DNA from: Lachnospiraceae bacterium
GTDB lineage: Bacteria; Bacillota; Clostridia; Lachnospirales; Lachnospiraceae
Direction of reading: 5' to 3'
DNA length: 64,000 nucleotides
Assembly: GCA_017555455.1 (NCBI GenBank)
Contig: JAFZGJ010000070.1
Coordinates: 45,651 to 109,650, forward strand
Shown here one piece after another: positions 8,805 through 17,529 of the stretch (position 1 is the stretch's first letter; every line of letters starts with the position of its first letter). The position numbers were made by a program, and so were the translations under genes. The notes beneath the pieces are model-generated. The model was not told the origin of the DNA. It searched no databases and saw only the letters and a list, made by a program, of their open reading frames with translations.

Positions 8805-9834
8805 TCATACCAATTCTTTATAAATACCAAACCCTAACACAACCAATCCAAGCATATCACCAAGCTAAATACCCATATATTTCCAATTTTACCAACCATA
8901 TTACCAATGTCGGTTAAGCATAGCCCCTCACATAGTCATACCTTAAAATTTTCAATAGGAATACATCACGGCAGAAAACACCCATAATCTTTCAAAGTAA
9001 TAATTCATATTTTGTCTCATTTCTAACGATGTTACCAATGTCGGTTACGCATTTACCCTCACAGAGTCATACCTAAAATTAAAAAACCACGATACCTCTA
9101 ATTTGTGTTTATCCAACTAGAAAACCCAATTCTAATTCAGTAACCGTTTCATAAGAAGCAGATGTCTCATTTAGTACAAGGCAATTACATTAACAGCTAT
9201 TCAGAGGCTATTATCAAAAATAAATGAAAAACCATTTCAGGGTCAAACCACTAACATTTCACGATTCAACATAATTCAGTTTAATAGGGTAGCTTTACAT
9301 ATAGTCATATCAGTCTAACAAAAAGTCAGCTCACTATTCATTGCTAATTTTTCAAGAAAAAATGAAAAGTTAAAGTTAGAAAAAATCTCTTTTCTTACCC
9401 TACTAAATGAAACAAACAAGTTTTTTCTCCGCTCACTATACCTATCACTTCATATCTATGTAGCAGTAGTAAAAATTCAATATTAAATGAAAACCCAAAT
9501 CAAGAAAATCTCACCTGTTCGATGCAACTAAATGAAAAAAATGGTATTCAGAGTCGAATTTATGACTATTCAGTACCCGAGGTACCAATTCTAAAAATTT
9601 TAATTTTTGAAACATTAATTTTGAAAATCAGAACATTTCCGACCATTTTTTAAACCTTATGTAAAGAGCGATTTCAGTGGGTAGATTGTAGCAAGACCTT
9701 GTTTCAAGCATATGGGGTATTAGTATGTATAAATTATTTAAAAATTAAAAATTTCCATGGAAGGAGTGGATGCATTTGAGAGTAGTAAAAGCATTGGAAA
9801 CAAAATTAAGTTTAGTAAAGGAGGACAGAGAGGG

Positions 9835-10323
9835 ATGTTAGTAGTCATAGCAAAAATTACAAATTCTAAAAATGAAGTTGAGGCTTGCAGGATACTAGAT
9901 ACAAATTCTAATGAAACAAGACTTATATCAGTAAAAAGAATTAAAGAAGCAATATTAAAAAATCCAAGTAATAGGATTAAAGGTTACAGACTTGTGGATG
10001 TAACGGATTACTTCAACGGTCAGTTAAGAAAACATATTATCAGAGAAAAGAGCAATACATATAATTTCACAAAATGTCCAAATCTTAACGGATCAGGTGA
10101 ATTAAGAAACCCAGCAGATTCCAAATTATTAGTTTATGGAGGATGGAAAGGGTACGCAGAGTGTAAAAAACACTATCTTTACAATTACAAAGGTGAAGAA
10201 ACAGTAGCAGACAGAGAACAGTTAGTAAAACTAATTAAGCAGAATTTAGTAAATGGGGCAGTTTACGACAGCATTAAAGACAGAATTGCAATCAGTGATG
10301 AATTGAACCATGAGAAACCATAA
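9835..10323 (+). CDS. Hypothetical cytoplasmic protein
   Basis: 162 residues from the ATG at 9835, chosen because AAAGGAGG lies 10 bases upstream; the in-frame ATG at 9757 has no ribosome site. Predicted as mixed beta/alpha, no signal or span. It contains ITNSKNEVEACRILDTNSNE, a segment LVYGGWKGYAECKKHYLYNY, and ends VKLIKQNLVNGAVYDSI. The closing pattern (D/E)xxxKQNLV is shared with the protein at 10955, which suggests distant paralogy. It opens a run of four closely spaced genes (9835-11446). An out-of-frame 23-codon ORF at 9770-9841 overlaps its start and might be a leader. Confidence 0.7.
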   Translation: MLVVIAKITNSKNEVEACRILDTNSNETRLISVKRIKEAILKNPSNRIKGYRLVDVTDYFNGQLRKHIIREKSNTYNFTKCPNLNGSGELRNPADSKLLVYGGWKGYAECKKHYLYNYKGEETVADREQLVKLIKQNLVNGAVYDSIKDRIAISDELNHEKP

Positions 10324-10355
10324 CACGTAGTAAACAAAAAAGGAGAATGAACGCA

Positions 10356-10736
10356 ATGAAAAATTTAGTAAACAAATTAAAAGAAAAAAGAGTAGCAGTA
10401 GTAATTCTAATAGGAGCATGTGTGATGTTATTTGCTTTAGGAGTTTCTTTTGTAAATGAACAGGAAGAACAGGAATTATTAGCAGAAACCCCTTTAGCAG
10501 AAACATCCTACTGGTACAGTTTAGATAATTTTCCAAAATACAAATTGGAAGCAGCTGAAATAGTACAGGAACAGATGGAAGCCGGTGTATCAAAAGAAGA
10601 AGCATGTCAAATAGCCATTGACCAGACATCAGATAAGATTTATCAGGATTATTTAGACTTTGCTAATGCAAACCCTGACTTGGGAGCAGATGAATGGAGT
10701 GCAGAGTTAGAAAAATATTTAGCAAGTAGACAGTAG
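10356..10736 (+). CDS. Small membrane-anchored protein
   Basis: 126 residues. AAAAAGGAG is 10 bases before the ATG at 10356; the ATG at 10347 is too close to it. A Lys/Arg-rich start is followed by one span (VAVVILIGACVMLFALGVSFV, residues ~12-32), then an extracytoplasmic helical domain with EQMEAGVSKEEACQIAIDQ and a C-terminal acidic helix. The GVSKEEA-type motif resembles the short helical motif in the element's lipoproteins and SH3 protein (GLISQEEYDEA, GLTAEQAYNSI). Function unknown. Confidence 0.7.
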   Translation: MKNLVNKLKEKRVAVVILIGACVMLFALGVSFVNEQEEQELLAETPLAETSYWYSLDNFPKYKLEAAEIVQEQMEAGVSKEEACQIAIDQTSDKIYQDYLDFANANPDLGADEWSAELEKYLASRQ

Positions 10737-10747
10737 GAGACAAGGTC

Positions 10748-10939
10748 ATGAGAAATAGAGAAGACATAGTTCAATTCAATAATAAAGCAGTTTATATTCC
10801 AGAACCACAGACACACCCTTTTGAGGGAGTACTTACAGAGACACCAGATGGGGTGGTTTACAGGAAGTTGGAGTATTTCAGAACACCAAGACAGCAGGAA
10901 CCACCAAAAAACATAAGAAAAATAAATGTACTAGTTTAG
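10748..10939 (+). CDS. Small hypothetical protein
   Basis: 63 residues, Pro-rich, beta-like (NNKAVYIPEPQTHPFEGVL), ending with a basic stretch. AGGAGACAAGGTC provides the ribosome site and the gene starts 12 bases after the preceding stop, so it is co-transcribed. No family recognised. Confidence 0.6.
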   Translation: MRNREDIVQFNNKAVYIPEPQTHPFEGVLTETPDGVVYRKLEYFRTPRQQEPPKNIRKINVLV

Positions 10940-10954
10940 AAAGGATATGAAGCA

Positions 10955-11446
10955 ATGAAAAAAAATCCAAAGAAACAAAAGAAACCAACCACATTCATAA
11001 TTGGAGTGGTTTACAGCGATGATAATAAAATTGAAGCATTATCTCTTTATGAAAGAGATTCTAAGAAAGGTTATTTACAATCCCTTAAGACAGTAACTGA
11101 GAGAGTGATACAAGGCGAAAATATTTTAGGAATTTCAATAAGAGAAGAAGTTAAGTTTAGTAATGCAATTCAAGATTTTGTGGTGAATAATTACCCCGTA
11201 TTAGATATAGGAAATTTCAATTACATGAAATTAAATGTACTCAATGGAGCAGGACAGGTAATTTTCCCAGGAAAAGATGTAATCGTAGGAACCACAGTAG
11301 AAGAAGACGGAACAGAGTATTGCGTAGTAGTCAACAGTGATTACGAATTAAGGAAAGTTAAAAAGGAAGATGCAATCAAACAGAATTTAGTTGGTACATT
11401 CCGAGAAACAATTCTAAGAGTTTGTAATGAGCCAATGACATTATAG
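10955..11446 (+). CDS. Hypothetical cytoplasmic protein, possible paralogue of 9835 product
   Basis: 163 residues, ATG after AAAGGATATGAAGC. Basic start (KKNPKKQKKPTT), then alternating beta strands (FIIGVVYSDDNKIEALSLYE) and a C-terminal part (YCVVVNSDYELRKVKKEDAI, KQNLVGTF) that parallels the end of the protein two genes upstream. Probably cytoplasmic. I see no catalytic motif; the two may be partners or decoys of one fold. Confidence 0.65.
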   Translation: MKKNPKKQKKPTTFIIGVVYSDDNKIEALSLYERDSKKGYLQSLKTVTERVIQGENILGISIREEVKFSNAIQDFVVNNYPVLDIGNFNYMKLNVLNGAGQVIFPGKDVIVGTTVEEDGTEYCVVVNSDYELRKVKKEDAIKQNLVGTFRETILRVCNEPMTL

Positions 11447-11525
11447 AAAAAACGGAAAACAATGGAAAACAATGGAAAGAAGTGAAAAGTGAAATTTTAC
11501 ACCTTATAGAAAGTGAGGGAACGAT

Positions 11526-12530
11526 ATGAGTAAAGGAAATGAGCATAGAGAGGAGAACAATAGCATGAATCCAACATTATTAAAGATTTTATTACCAATA
11601 ATAGCAGTGGCTGGAGTAGGGTGTATAGGATATGGAGTTTATACTCTTCAAAACGCCAAAGAAAGTGAAGTGCAGCAAGCAGCCACACAAATAGAAATTC
11701 AGGTAAAAGATAATACACAAATTAAGAGTGAAACCGAAAAGCAGGTGGAGCAGGCAATGGAACAGCAAGCCCAAAGAAACCAACAAGTTTCAAAATTATA
11801 TGAGAAGTTTAAGGAAGAATTGGTGTGTGATAAAAATACCTTTGTTTCCAAATATTCACAATATATGGAAAGAGGTTTAACAGCTGAACAAGCTTATAAC
11901 AGCATACATAATGAATTTGCTAAAGAAAATCAAATTCAAAGAAATGAAGCCGGAGAAGTGGTAGCAGCTGAAACAGAATATGATGCAGAACTTCATAGTT
12001 TAGATGAAAATGTAGAAGAACCAATAGTAGAAGAAGTAACAGTGGTTGAAGAAACTGTTGTTGAGTATGAAGTATTAGAAATCAATCCTGAAGATATGTA
12101 TGCATCTCAAAATGTAAATCTTAGAAATGGACCAAATGCCGAAGACTTTGATAAAATTGGTGGTTTATCTTACGGAGACAAAGTTACAGTAGTTGGACTT
12201 GTAAAGAGTTATAAAGATGAAACTTGCTTATGGTATGAATTAAGTACTGGTGAATTTGTAAGTGGTGCTTATTTATTAAAAGAATTACCAAAACAAGAAG
12301 TTGTCAACAGTGGAAACCAAGGTGGAAACAGTGGAAGTGAACAGAGCCAGAGTGGACAGAGCCAGAGTTCAGGAAACAGTGGACAAGGAAACGGTGGACA
12401 GCAGAGCCAGATCAGTGGAAATGGAACAGGTGGATTTGTTTGTAGTAACAATATGGGAGCTTTTAGTGGTAGACAATTACAACAAGCCAGTGCAGATTCC
12501 GGATATACAGGAGATGTAAGGTTGAATTAA
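11526..12530 (+). CDS. Membrane-anchored SH3b-domain protein
   Basis: 334 residues from ATG 11526 (GAGGGA 5-10 bases upstream); an in-frame ATG at 11565 with AGAGGAGA 8 bases upstream is an equally good start. One N-terminal span (LLKILLPIIAVAGVGCIGYGV) follows, then a coiled, Gln/Lys-rich stretch, an acidic linker and a bacterial SH3 domain at about residues 190-255 (NVNLRNGP, GDKVTVVGL, WYEL, FVSGAYL). The tail is low complexity in Ser/Gly/Gln. SH3b domains bind cell-wall peptides, so this is probably an extracytoplasmic wall-associated protein tethered to the membrane. Confidence 0.8.
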   Translation: MSKGNEHREENNSMNPTLLKILLPIIAVAGVGCIGYGVYTLQNAKESEVQQAATQIEIQVKDNTQIKSETEKQVEQAMEQQAQRNQQVSKLYEKFKEELVCDKNTFVSKYSQYMERGLTAEQAYNSIHNEFAKENQIQRNEAGEVVAAETEYDAELHSLDENVEEPIVEEVTVVEETVVEYEVLEINPEDMYASQNVNLRNGPNAEDFDKIGGLSYGDKVTVVGLVKSYKDETCLWYELSTGEFVSGAYLLKELPKQEVVNSGNQGGNSGSEQSQSGQSQSSGNSGQGNGGQQSQISGNGTGGFVCSNNMGAFSGRQLQQASADSGYTGDVRLN

Positions 12531-12537
12531 TAACAAT

Positions 12538-12564
12538 GGAGATAGTTGGTTAACATCTATCTCC
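12538..12564 (+). other. Hairpin between SH3 and endonuclease-like genes
   Basis: 8-bp inverted repeat GGAGATAG/CTATCTCC with an 11-base loop; no clear T-run, so a weak terminator or processing signal. Confidence 0.45.
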
Positions 12565-12591
12565 AAATCCATTTTAAGGAGGTTTGTTTCA

Positions 12592-13515
12592 ATGGCATAT
12601 AAGAGTTTACAAGACTATTGCAATGAATTGATTGAACAAGGAGATAATTGGGGTCAGCAGCTACTTGATGAGTTCGGTAACGGTGATGGAATATATGAAG
12701 ATGAATTAGGTATGTGGCATGCACCTAGTGATTTTGCATATGGAAGTGGTAAGAAGATTAAGTGGACATGTGATAAAAAACATACATGGGAGGCAACAAT
12801 ACTATCTAGAACTAATTGTAAAAGTAGATGTCCTTACTGTATAACATCTAGCACTTCTTATCCAGAACAATTTATATATTGGGGAATAAAAGTAATATAT
12901 CCAAATACTCAAAACAGATATCATTTGTTTAAATCAGAAGAAAATTTACGAGGCTTTGAATATGATATATACATACCTGAATTAAAATTATTAATAGAAT
13001 ATTCTGGTGAAAAATGGCATGAAGGGAAAGAAGAAAGAGACCAGATGAAAAAAGAATTAGCAGAAAAAAATGGTTATCATTTCATAAAAATAATTGAGAT
13101 TAAAGATAATAAAGAATATTTTGAGAAAAGTAGTATAAAGATTTGTACTAGAAAAGTGGATGTAGAAAAAATATTAGACTTTATTCTACATCAATTCAAT
13201 CATTCCATAAATGAATTAGATTTAAAAGAAATAGAGTATTTGGCACGTGAATATTCAAAAGGGAAAATAGAGTATGAGAAGAGTTTAGAATATTTATATT
13301 CAAACATGACTAAAGAATGGGATTATGAAAATAATTCATTAAAACCCTCAGAGATAACACCAGGATCTCATTATAAAGCACATTGGATTTGTGAAAAAGG
13401 ACATAGGTGGCAAGTTCAAGTGCTATTTAGAACTAAGGATAATACAGGTTGCCCAGTTTGTCATCAAAACAAAATTAAAGCAAGAAGCAGAATAAATTAT
13501 TTACCAACACTATAA
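12592..13515 (+). CDS. PD-(D/E)XK-like endonuclease flanked by two zinc ribbons
   Basis: 307 residues. The N-terminal zinc ribbon (WTC-x3-HTW, then CPYC; Cys60, His64, Cys80, Cys83) and C-terminal ribbon (WIC-x3-HRW, GCPVC) match the DUF4379-type probable zinc-ribbon. Between them is a Vsr/very-short-patch-repair-like nuclease core: PEQFIY, FEYDIYIPELKLLIEYSGEK with Asp125 and Glu136, and WH at 142-143. DUF4379 proteins with nuclease cores are found in mobile elements and resemble homing or DNA-repair nucleases. A related core occurs at 51639. AAGGAGG is well placed before the ATG. Confidence 0.75.
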   Translation: MAYKSLQDYCNELIEQGDNWGQQLLDEFGNGDGIYEDELGMWHAPSDFAYGSGKKIKWTCDKKHTWEATILSRTNCKSRCPYCITSSTSYPEQFIYWGIKVIYPNTQNRYHLFKSEENLRGFEYDIYIPELKLLIEYSGEKWHEGKEERDQMKKELAEKNGYHFIKIIEIKDNKEYFEKSSIKICTRKVDVEKILDFILHQFNHSINELDLKEIEYLAREYSKGKIEYEKSLEYLYSNMTKEWDYENNSLKPSEITPGSHYKAHWICEKGHRWQVQVLFRTKDNTGCPVCHQNKIKARSRINYLPTL

Positions 13516-13517
13516 AA

Positions 13518-13528
13518 GGAGGATAAAC
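13518..13528 (+). promoter_or_regulatory. GGAGGATAAAC ribosome-binding leader
   Basis: The Shine-Dalgarno region of the 1017-residue gene reads AAAAGGAGGATAAACAATATG. GGAGGATAAAC is perfectly complementary over 11 bases to the GTTTATCCTCC part of the dispersed element copies at 6290, 8125, 8789, 46071, 46950 and 47936. Confidence 0.7.
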
Positions 13529-13531
13529 AAT

Positions 13532-16500
13532 ATGAATAGTTTAAAACGTATATTTTTCATTTTTATAACACTACTATTTTTATTATCCTCCCCATTATAT
13601 ATCTTTGCAGATAACGCGAGTGGATCTGGACAAGGAGGAGGGAGCAGTAAAGCTTCCGGTGGTGCATCTGAAACAAAATCAGGATATCGCATGTACGTAG
13701 TAGATGAAAATGGTACTTTGAAATCTAAAGTAATAGATTTAGTTTATAAAGAACCCTACTACGATATGGCGAAAACTAATACCAGGATAGGTGGAGGAAA
13801 TATTACATCTGAAAGTGATATATACATAATGGACGCTGGAATGCCTACACCATTCATCCATAGGGGAACATTTATAGGAAATGGTTTAGCTTTAAAAGCA
13901 TGGATGCGTTCAGATGCAGAGAATGGAAAGCAGCACATAATGAATCTAATTGCAACTTATTTAGGGGAAGATGTGGCAGACCTATTTCAAGACACATCCA
14001 AGGAACATTACTGTGTTTTAGAGCCAATAGCATACCATAATATTTATACAAGCAATAGTTCAGATGGAAATTCAGGTGTATGTTTTTACGGAACTTTCTA
14101 CAATATAATTCAATTCTACGCAGAGAACGGAATGCCTCATGGATATTATATGAATCAAGTGGATAATAATATATTAGGTCGTTGTATGACAGTTGAATTT
14201 GACCAGCCTAACCTAAATTTATCCACACCAACATCAGATGGTTTATTAGATATAAATACAGTAGGAAACCAAGGTTTTGGAATCCAACTTTATTCAAACC
14301 AAGACCAAAAGATGCAGACCACTTGTGATGAAACAAAAGGTAATACTCCTCATCCAGCACCACAGGAAAGTAATGGAAAAGTTATAATAGTTAAGAATTA
14401 CAGGACACAAATAAGTGAGACAGAGTATAAAGATGACGGATGCTTTACATTAAATTCTGTAGCACAAAATATTAGGGTAGAAGATGAGAAAGAATACTCC
14501 GTAAAAGAGTGGCGAATCACTGATACAGTTTCAACACCAAGTTCCATAACTTGGGAATCATCAATACCCGGTCAAATGCAGGATAAAGGTTTATCACCAA
14601 CAACTGTAAATCTTAAAAATCCAAGTACGACCTTATATGTACTTCTTGAAAAGACAGATATACAGGAGCAGGAACCAATAGATGCAGATTATAAATTAGG
14701 TGAAAGTCAAATTACAAGATCAGTTTCTTTGAATAAAAATGATAATGGTGTATCAATTTTAGATGGTTACAATTTCATTTGGAAATATAACAGTTTAAAT
14801 TTATGTGGAGGACATACACATCATGTTGGACATAGTGAGGAATGTCCGGAAACTTGTTCAGCAGAACATACAGAAACTACTTATTGCAGTTTTGGTTTAA
14901 ATAATACTGATTGGACATTCAAACTAAAAAATGAAAATAGAGAAGCATTTCCTTTAAATCTTGCAATAAATGAATATTGGACAGACTTTAATTCCACAGA
15001 TTCTGATAATAGAGACAGTTTAGGAGCAGGAAGTGTAGAGAGCCAGCATGAACATAAAGTTGTACTTCATAGGGGTTCTGATTCTTTAAGTATTGCTCAA
15101 TTTAAGAATGAAAATGCAGCATTGGATAGTTTGGATAATTTCAATACAGTAAATAAAAAATCACCAACAAGAAAGAAAGCTGATTATACAGAAACAGTAA
15201 ATTTCAATTTTGTAAATGACAGTTTAGATTTAACTACAACTGCATCTGGTGATGAAGGATGTGAACCAAGTGATAATGCATCATTAGAAAACCCATTATC
15301 CAGAGATGTTAGCATTTTGTATAAAACCTATTCAGGATTGAAAAATGGTGGAAAATTGAATACTGATATAAATACATCTGAAATGTTAACTATAGGAAGT
15401 GTTGGTAATAAGGTAGTATCAGGAAAAATGGTAAAAAGCGGTTTGGATTTTAGTTATCATGCCTATATAAAAATGCGTTATGACACTTTAAATACAAAAG
15501 ATAATGAAATTTTGGTTTTGAGTGAGTATTTAAGAAGCATGAGTTTAAATGACTACGCAGAGATTGAATGGGAAAAGACAGGTAATGAAAATATGGAACT
15601 TATGTCTTCTCAGTGGTCTACACATGCAACAGCTATTCAGGCAGTAGGAAAGAATTCGCTGTTACCGGGCGGTTCACAAATGATGCTTGGTATTAAAGAT
15701 AATAACAAACAAAAAGTAATAGCACGTACCTATCAATGTATCCTTGAGGGTGATGGTAGAAATCAAGTTGAGAAAACATGGAAATCAGTAAATGGATTTA
15801 CAGCAGAAACAGCTAATAAATACCATAAATCCTATGTGAATAGCATAATAACAGGATTAGAAAACCTTTCTGTGGAACAATGGCAGAACAAAAACTTTGA
15901 AGCAGACCCATTCAAAGGAATTAAAGTTTACAATGAAGCAGACATCAGTAGATTAAAAAATACAGTAGATGGAACGGCTTCGACAGAAAGTAAATACTAC
16001 TTTAAAAATGATAGGGGAACTTTAGATAGTGGTTGCCTAGACGTAAAAGAAGGAAATACAAACACAGTTAAATATACTTTTAGCAGTGATACAAGCGGAA
16101 ACATTTTGATGAATGGGCAAGTAATATTAACTAAAAATCAAGGCGTTGAGAGTTTAACTGGTACAGCTTTAGCAATCAATAGTAGAACCTTAGTTGTTAC
16201 AAAATTAGTAGATTCCATTGAGAGAAACAAAGGAAACGATCCACAAGCAAGCTGGAGCAATGGAGATGGAAGATGGTACAACGAAAGTTTTGATGGAATC
16301 ACTGTTTTAGTATCAACTACAGTATTAGAAACCGCATATAATTCACCTAGAGAGCGTGTGGCACTTCTTGACCCTAAGTTAACAGTAAAAAGTAATGGAA
16401 CCAGTGACTTATTTAGTGATTACATGGTAGGACAATTTAAAATGAAGGATTATTCAGCAGCGTATGGCATGCAGAATGTACTTGGACAGTTTAAAAATAA

Positions 16501-16585
16501 TTCAGTACTTATGAAGGACATGGATTATTTGTACTATACAAAGAAATTCTATGTAAGCAATGTAACAACCCAAGACCTTCACTAA
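13532..16585 (+). CDS. Large secreted protein, unknown function
   Basis: 1017 residues with a Sec signal peptide (IFFIFITLLFLLSSPLYIFA, cleavage expected before DNAS), then a Gly/Ser-rich stretch. The mature protein is polar and beta-rich with no recognised domain. Around residues 425-455 there is a His/Cys cluster (GGHTHHVGHSEECPETCSAEH) that could bind metal. There is no LPXTG motif and no C-terminal membrane span, so it is released or held non-covalently. Size and position next to other envelope proteins suggest a surface or mating-contact protein, which is inference. ATG follows AAAAGGAGG. Confidence 0.8.
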   Translation: MNSLKRIFFIFITLLFLLSSPLYIFADNASGSGQGGGSSKASGGASETKSGYRMYVVDENGTLKSKVIDLVYKEPYYDMAKTNTRIGGGNITSESDIYIMDAGMPTPFIHRGTFIGNGLALKAWMRSDAENGKQHIMNLIATYLGEDVADLFQDTSKEHYCVLEPIAYHNIYTSNSSDGNSGVCFYGTFYNIIQFYAENGMPHGYYMNQVDNNILGRCMTVEFDQPNLNLSTPTSDGLLDINTVGNQGFGIQLYSNQDQKMQTTCDETKGNTPHPAPQESNGKVIIVKNYRTQISETEYKDDGCFTLNSVAQNIRVEDEKEYSVKEWRITDTVSTPSSITWESSIPGQMQDKGLSPTTVNLKNPSTTLYVLLEKTDIQEQEPIDADYKLGESQITRSVSLNKNDNGVSILDGYNFIWKYNSLNLCGGHTHHVGHSEECPETCSAEHTETTYCSFGLNNTDWTFKLKNENREAFPLNLAINEYWTDFNSTDSDNRDSLGAGSVESQHEHKVVLHRGSDSLSIAQFKNENAALDSLDNFNTVNKKSPTRKKADYTETVNFNFVNDSLDLTTTASGDEGCEPSDNASLENPLSRDVSILYKTYSGLKNGGKLNTDINTSEMLTIGSVGNKVVSGKMVKSGLDFSYHAYIKMRYDTLNTKDNEILVLSEYLRSMSLNDYAEIEWEKTGNENMELMSSQWSTHATAIQAVGKNSLLPGGSQMMLGIKDNNKQKVIARTYQCILEGDGRNQVEKTWKSVNGFTAETANKYHKSYVNSIITGLENLSVEQWQNKNFEADPFKGIKVYNEADISRLKNTVDGTASTESKYYFKNDRGTLDSGCLDVKEGNTNTVKYTFSSDTSGNILMNGQVILTKNQGVESLTGTALAINSRTLVVTKLVDSIERNKGNDPQASWSNGDGRWYNESFDGITVLVSTTVLETAYNSPRERVALLDPKLTVKSNGTSDLFSDYMVGQFKMKDYSAAYGMQNVLGQFKNNSVLMKDMDYLYYTKKFYVSNVTTQDLH

Positions 16586-16630
16586 AATTAAAGCAATCTC
16601 CTAATTAAAATTTATAAATATGTTAGAAAA

Positions 16631-16664
16631 GAGGCATTACATTTTATTTTGTAGTGCCTCTTTT
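16631..16664 (+). terminator. Intrinsic terminator of large secreted protein gene
   Basis: 10-bp stem GAGGCATTAC/GTAGTGCCTC (one G-T pair), then TTTT. Confidence 0.85.
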
Positions 16665-17014
16665 CACATATTTTTTACATCCTTTCATCCAAGTTATCCC
16701 AGCGTTACTATCCAATTGATTCGGAAAATTAAAAAAAATTAAAAATGAAAATTATGTGAGTAGAAAATAAGGAAACCCTAGTGGCTTCTTTCCAAAAAAA
16801 GAATCAGTAAGTTGTCTTGCAACTTGAAATTACTTGCAGATGATTTTTATTTTTGTCCTAAAGTTCACAATTCAATTCATAAAAGGTTTAGATGTAGACT
16901 TTTTATTACAAATTTGCATCGGAAAAGAGGGTAGTGATAGCATAAGCTAATTCGTATTAAACATGCCAATATTCCGAATCACATGTAACAGATATGAGTA
17001 AAAGTCAAAATAAA
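16665..17014. other. Non-coding gap
   Basis: About 350 AT-rich bases. CCCAGCGTTACTATCC at ~16695 shares the CAGCGTTA motif found upstream of genes at 4009, 25070 and 35334, so a promoter-like element is possible. No gene recognised. Confidence 0.5.
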
Positions 17015-17050
17015 ATAGGTACTTATGGTTCTCATAAGTGCCTATTTTTT
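17015..17050 (+). terminator. Intrinsic terminator before small Cys-rich gene
   Basis: 13-bp stem ATAGGTACTTATG/CATAAGTGCCTAT and a run of six T. It lies 24 bases before a short gene, so it may be an attenuator for that gene. Confidence 0.75.
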
Positions 17051-17073
17051 CTAACATTTAGGAGATTTTACGA

Positions 17074-17187
17074 ATGAAAAAGATAGTTTATTGGTTCACT
17101 AATTTATTAACAAATACAAAGCAATGTAGATGCTTTTGTCCTACCTGTAGTTATTTTAATATTTGTAAAGAAGATGGAGGTATTTAG
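17074..17187 (+). CDS. Small Cys-rich protein (37 residues)
   Basis: ATG with AGGAG nine bases upstream, 37 codons. A hydrophobic/aromatic start (KKIVYWFTNLLTNTK) is followed by QCRCFCPTCSYFNIC, five cysteines in a zinc-ribbon-like or disulfide spacing (CxCxCxxCx5C). The stop is two bases before the next ATG, so the pair is one transcription unit. I recall similar short peptides in other Lachnospiraceae accessory regions but cannot name the family. Metal binding is inferred from the cysteines only. Confidence 0.6.
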   Translation: MKKIVYWFTNLLTNTKQCRCFCPTCSYFNICKEDGGI

Positions 17188-17189
17188 AC

Positions 17190-17396
17190 ATGGATATTTT
17201 TGCAGAAAAACCCAAATGCAGACTAATTGGAGAAAACGGAAACATTTTCAACTTAGTTTCCATAGCAGCCAATACACTTAGAAGTCATGGTTTCAGAGAC
17301 GAAGCAGAAGAACTTGTCAATCGAATCTGGTCAGGCGAAGCCTTAAGTTACAAACACGCAATCAACATCATAGGTGAATACGTTGAAATTATTTAA
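17190..17396 (+). CDS. Small conserved hypothetical protein
   Basis: 68 residues, helical, soluble (NIFNLVSIAANTLRSHGFRDEAEELVNRIW). Proteins of this type, with GNIFNLxxxAxxTLRxxGxxxxAxEM, are frequent in Lachnospiraceae mobile DNA; function unknown. GATGGAGG serves as ribosome site inside the end of the upstream Cys-rich gene. Confidence 0.75.
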   Translation: MDIFAEKPKCRLIGENGNIFNLVSIAANTLRSHGFRDEAEELVNRIWSGEALSYKHAINIIGEYVEII

Positions 17397-17400
17397 TAGC

Positions 17401-17431
17401 AAAAGCACTGGCATAAAGTCAGTGCTTTTTT
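17401..17431 (+). terminator. Intrinsic terminator
   Basis: 10-bp stem AAAAGCACTG/CAGTGCTTTT followed by T-run. Confidence 0.85.
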
Positions 17432-17529
17432 CATGTCTTCATACCATTTTTTATAAAAAACAAACTAAAAATATTATTTAGATTCTGGTACCATCACCCT
17501 CCAATTTAATAAAAGAAAAGGAGAGAAAA

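Larger units (their letters stand above)
7877..9834. repeat. Long patterned non-coding block A
   Basis: Nearly 2 kb without a credible gene; the one minus-strand ORF at 8522-8707 has no ribosome site. From about 8150 to 9560 the same ordered motifs occur as in the block at 30420-31250: TTCCAATGGGAATTAAA (8301), AAAAACACCCTAAGCAGT (8334), TCTGAGTATTTTATT-TAGTGAAAAAC (~8445), ACCAACCATATTACCAATGT (8891, a diverged second copy ~9031), and two ~120-bp units each starting CTCACTAT and ending CTACTAAATGAAA or CAACTAAATGAAA (about 9328-9550). Base use is A/C-rich on this strand, unlike the purine-rich genes around it. Confidence 0.75.

Noticed and set aside
8150..9560. Known giant RNA classes (GOLLD, ROOL, OLE)
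   Set aside because: Considered because of length and mobile-element context, but I could not identify their diagnostic conserved segments by eye, so I do not assign a class.
9770..9841. 23-codon ORF overlapping the 9835 start, possible leader peptide
   Set aside because: AAGGAG is only three bases before its ATG, and no terminator or regulatory hairpin accompanies it; mentioned only in the gene entry.
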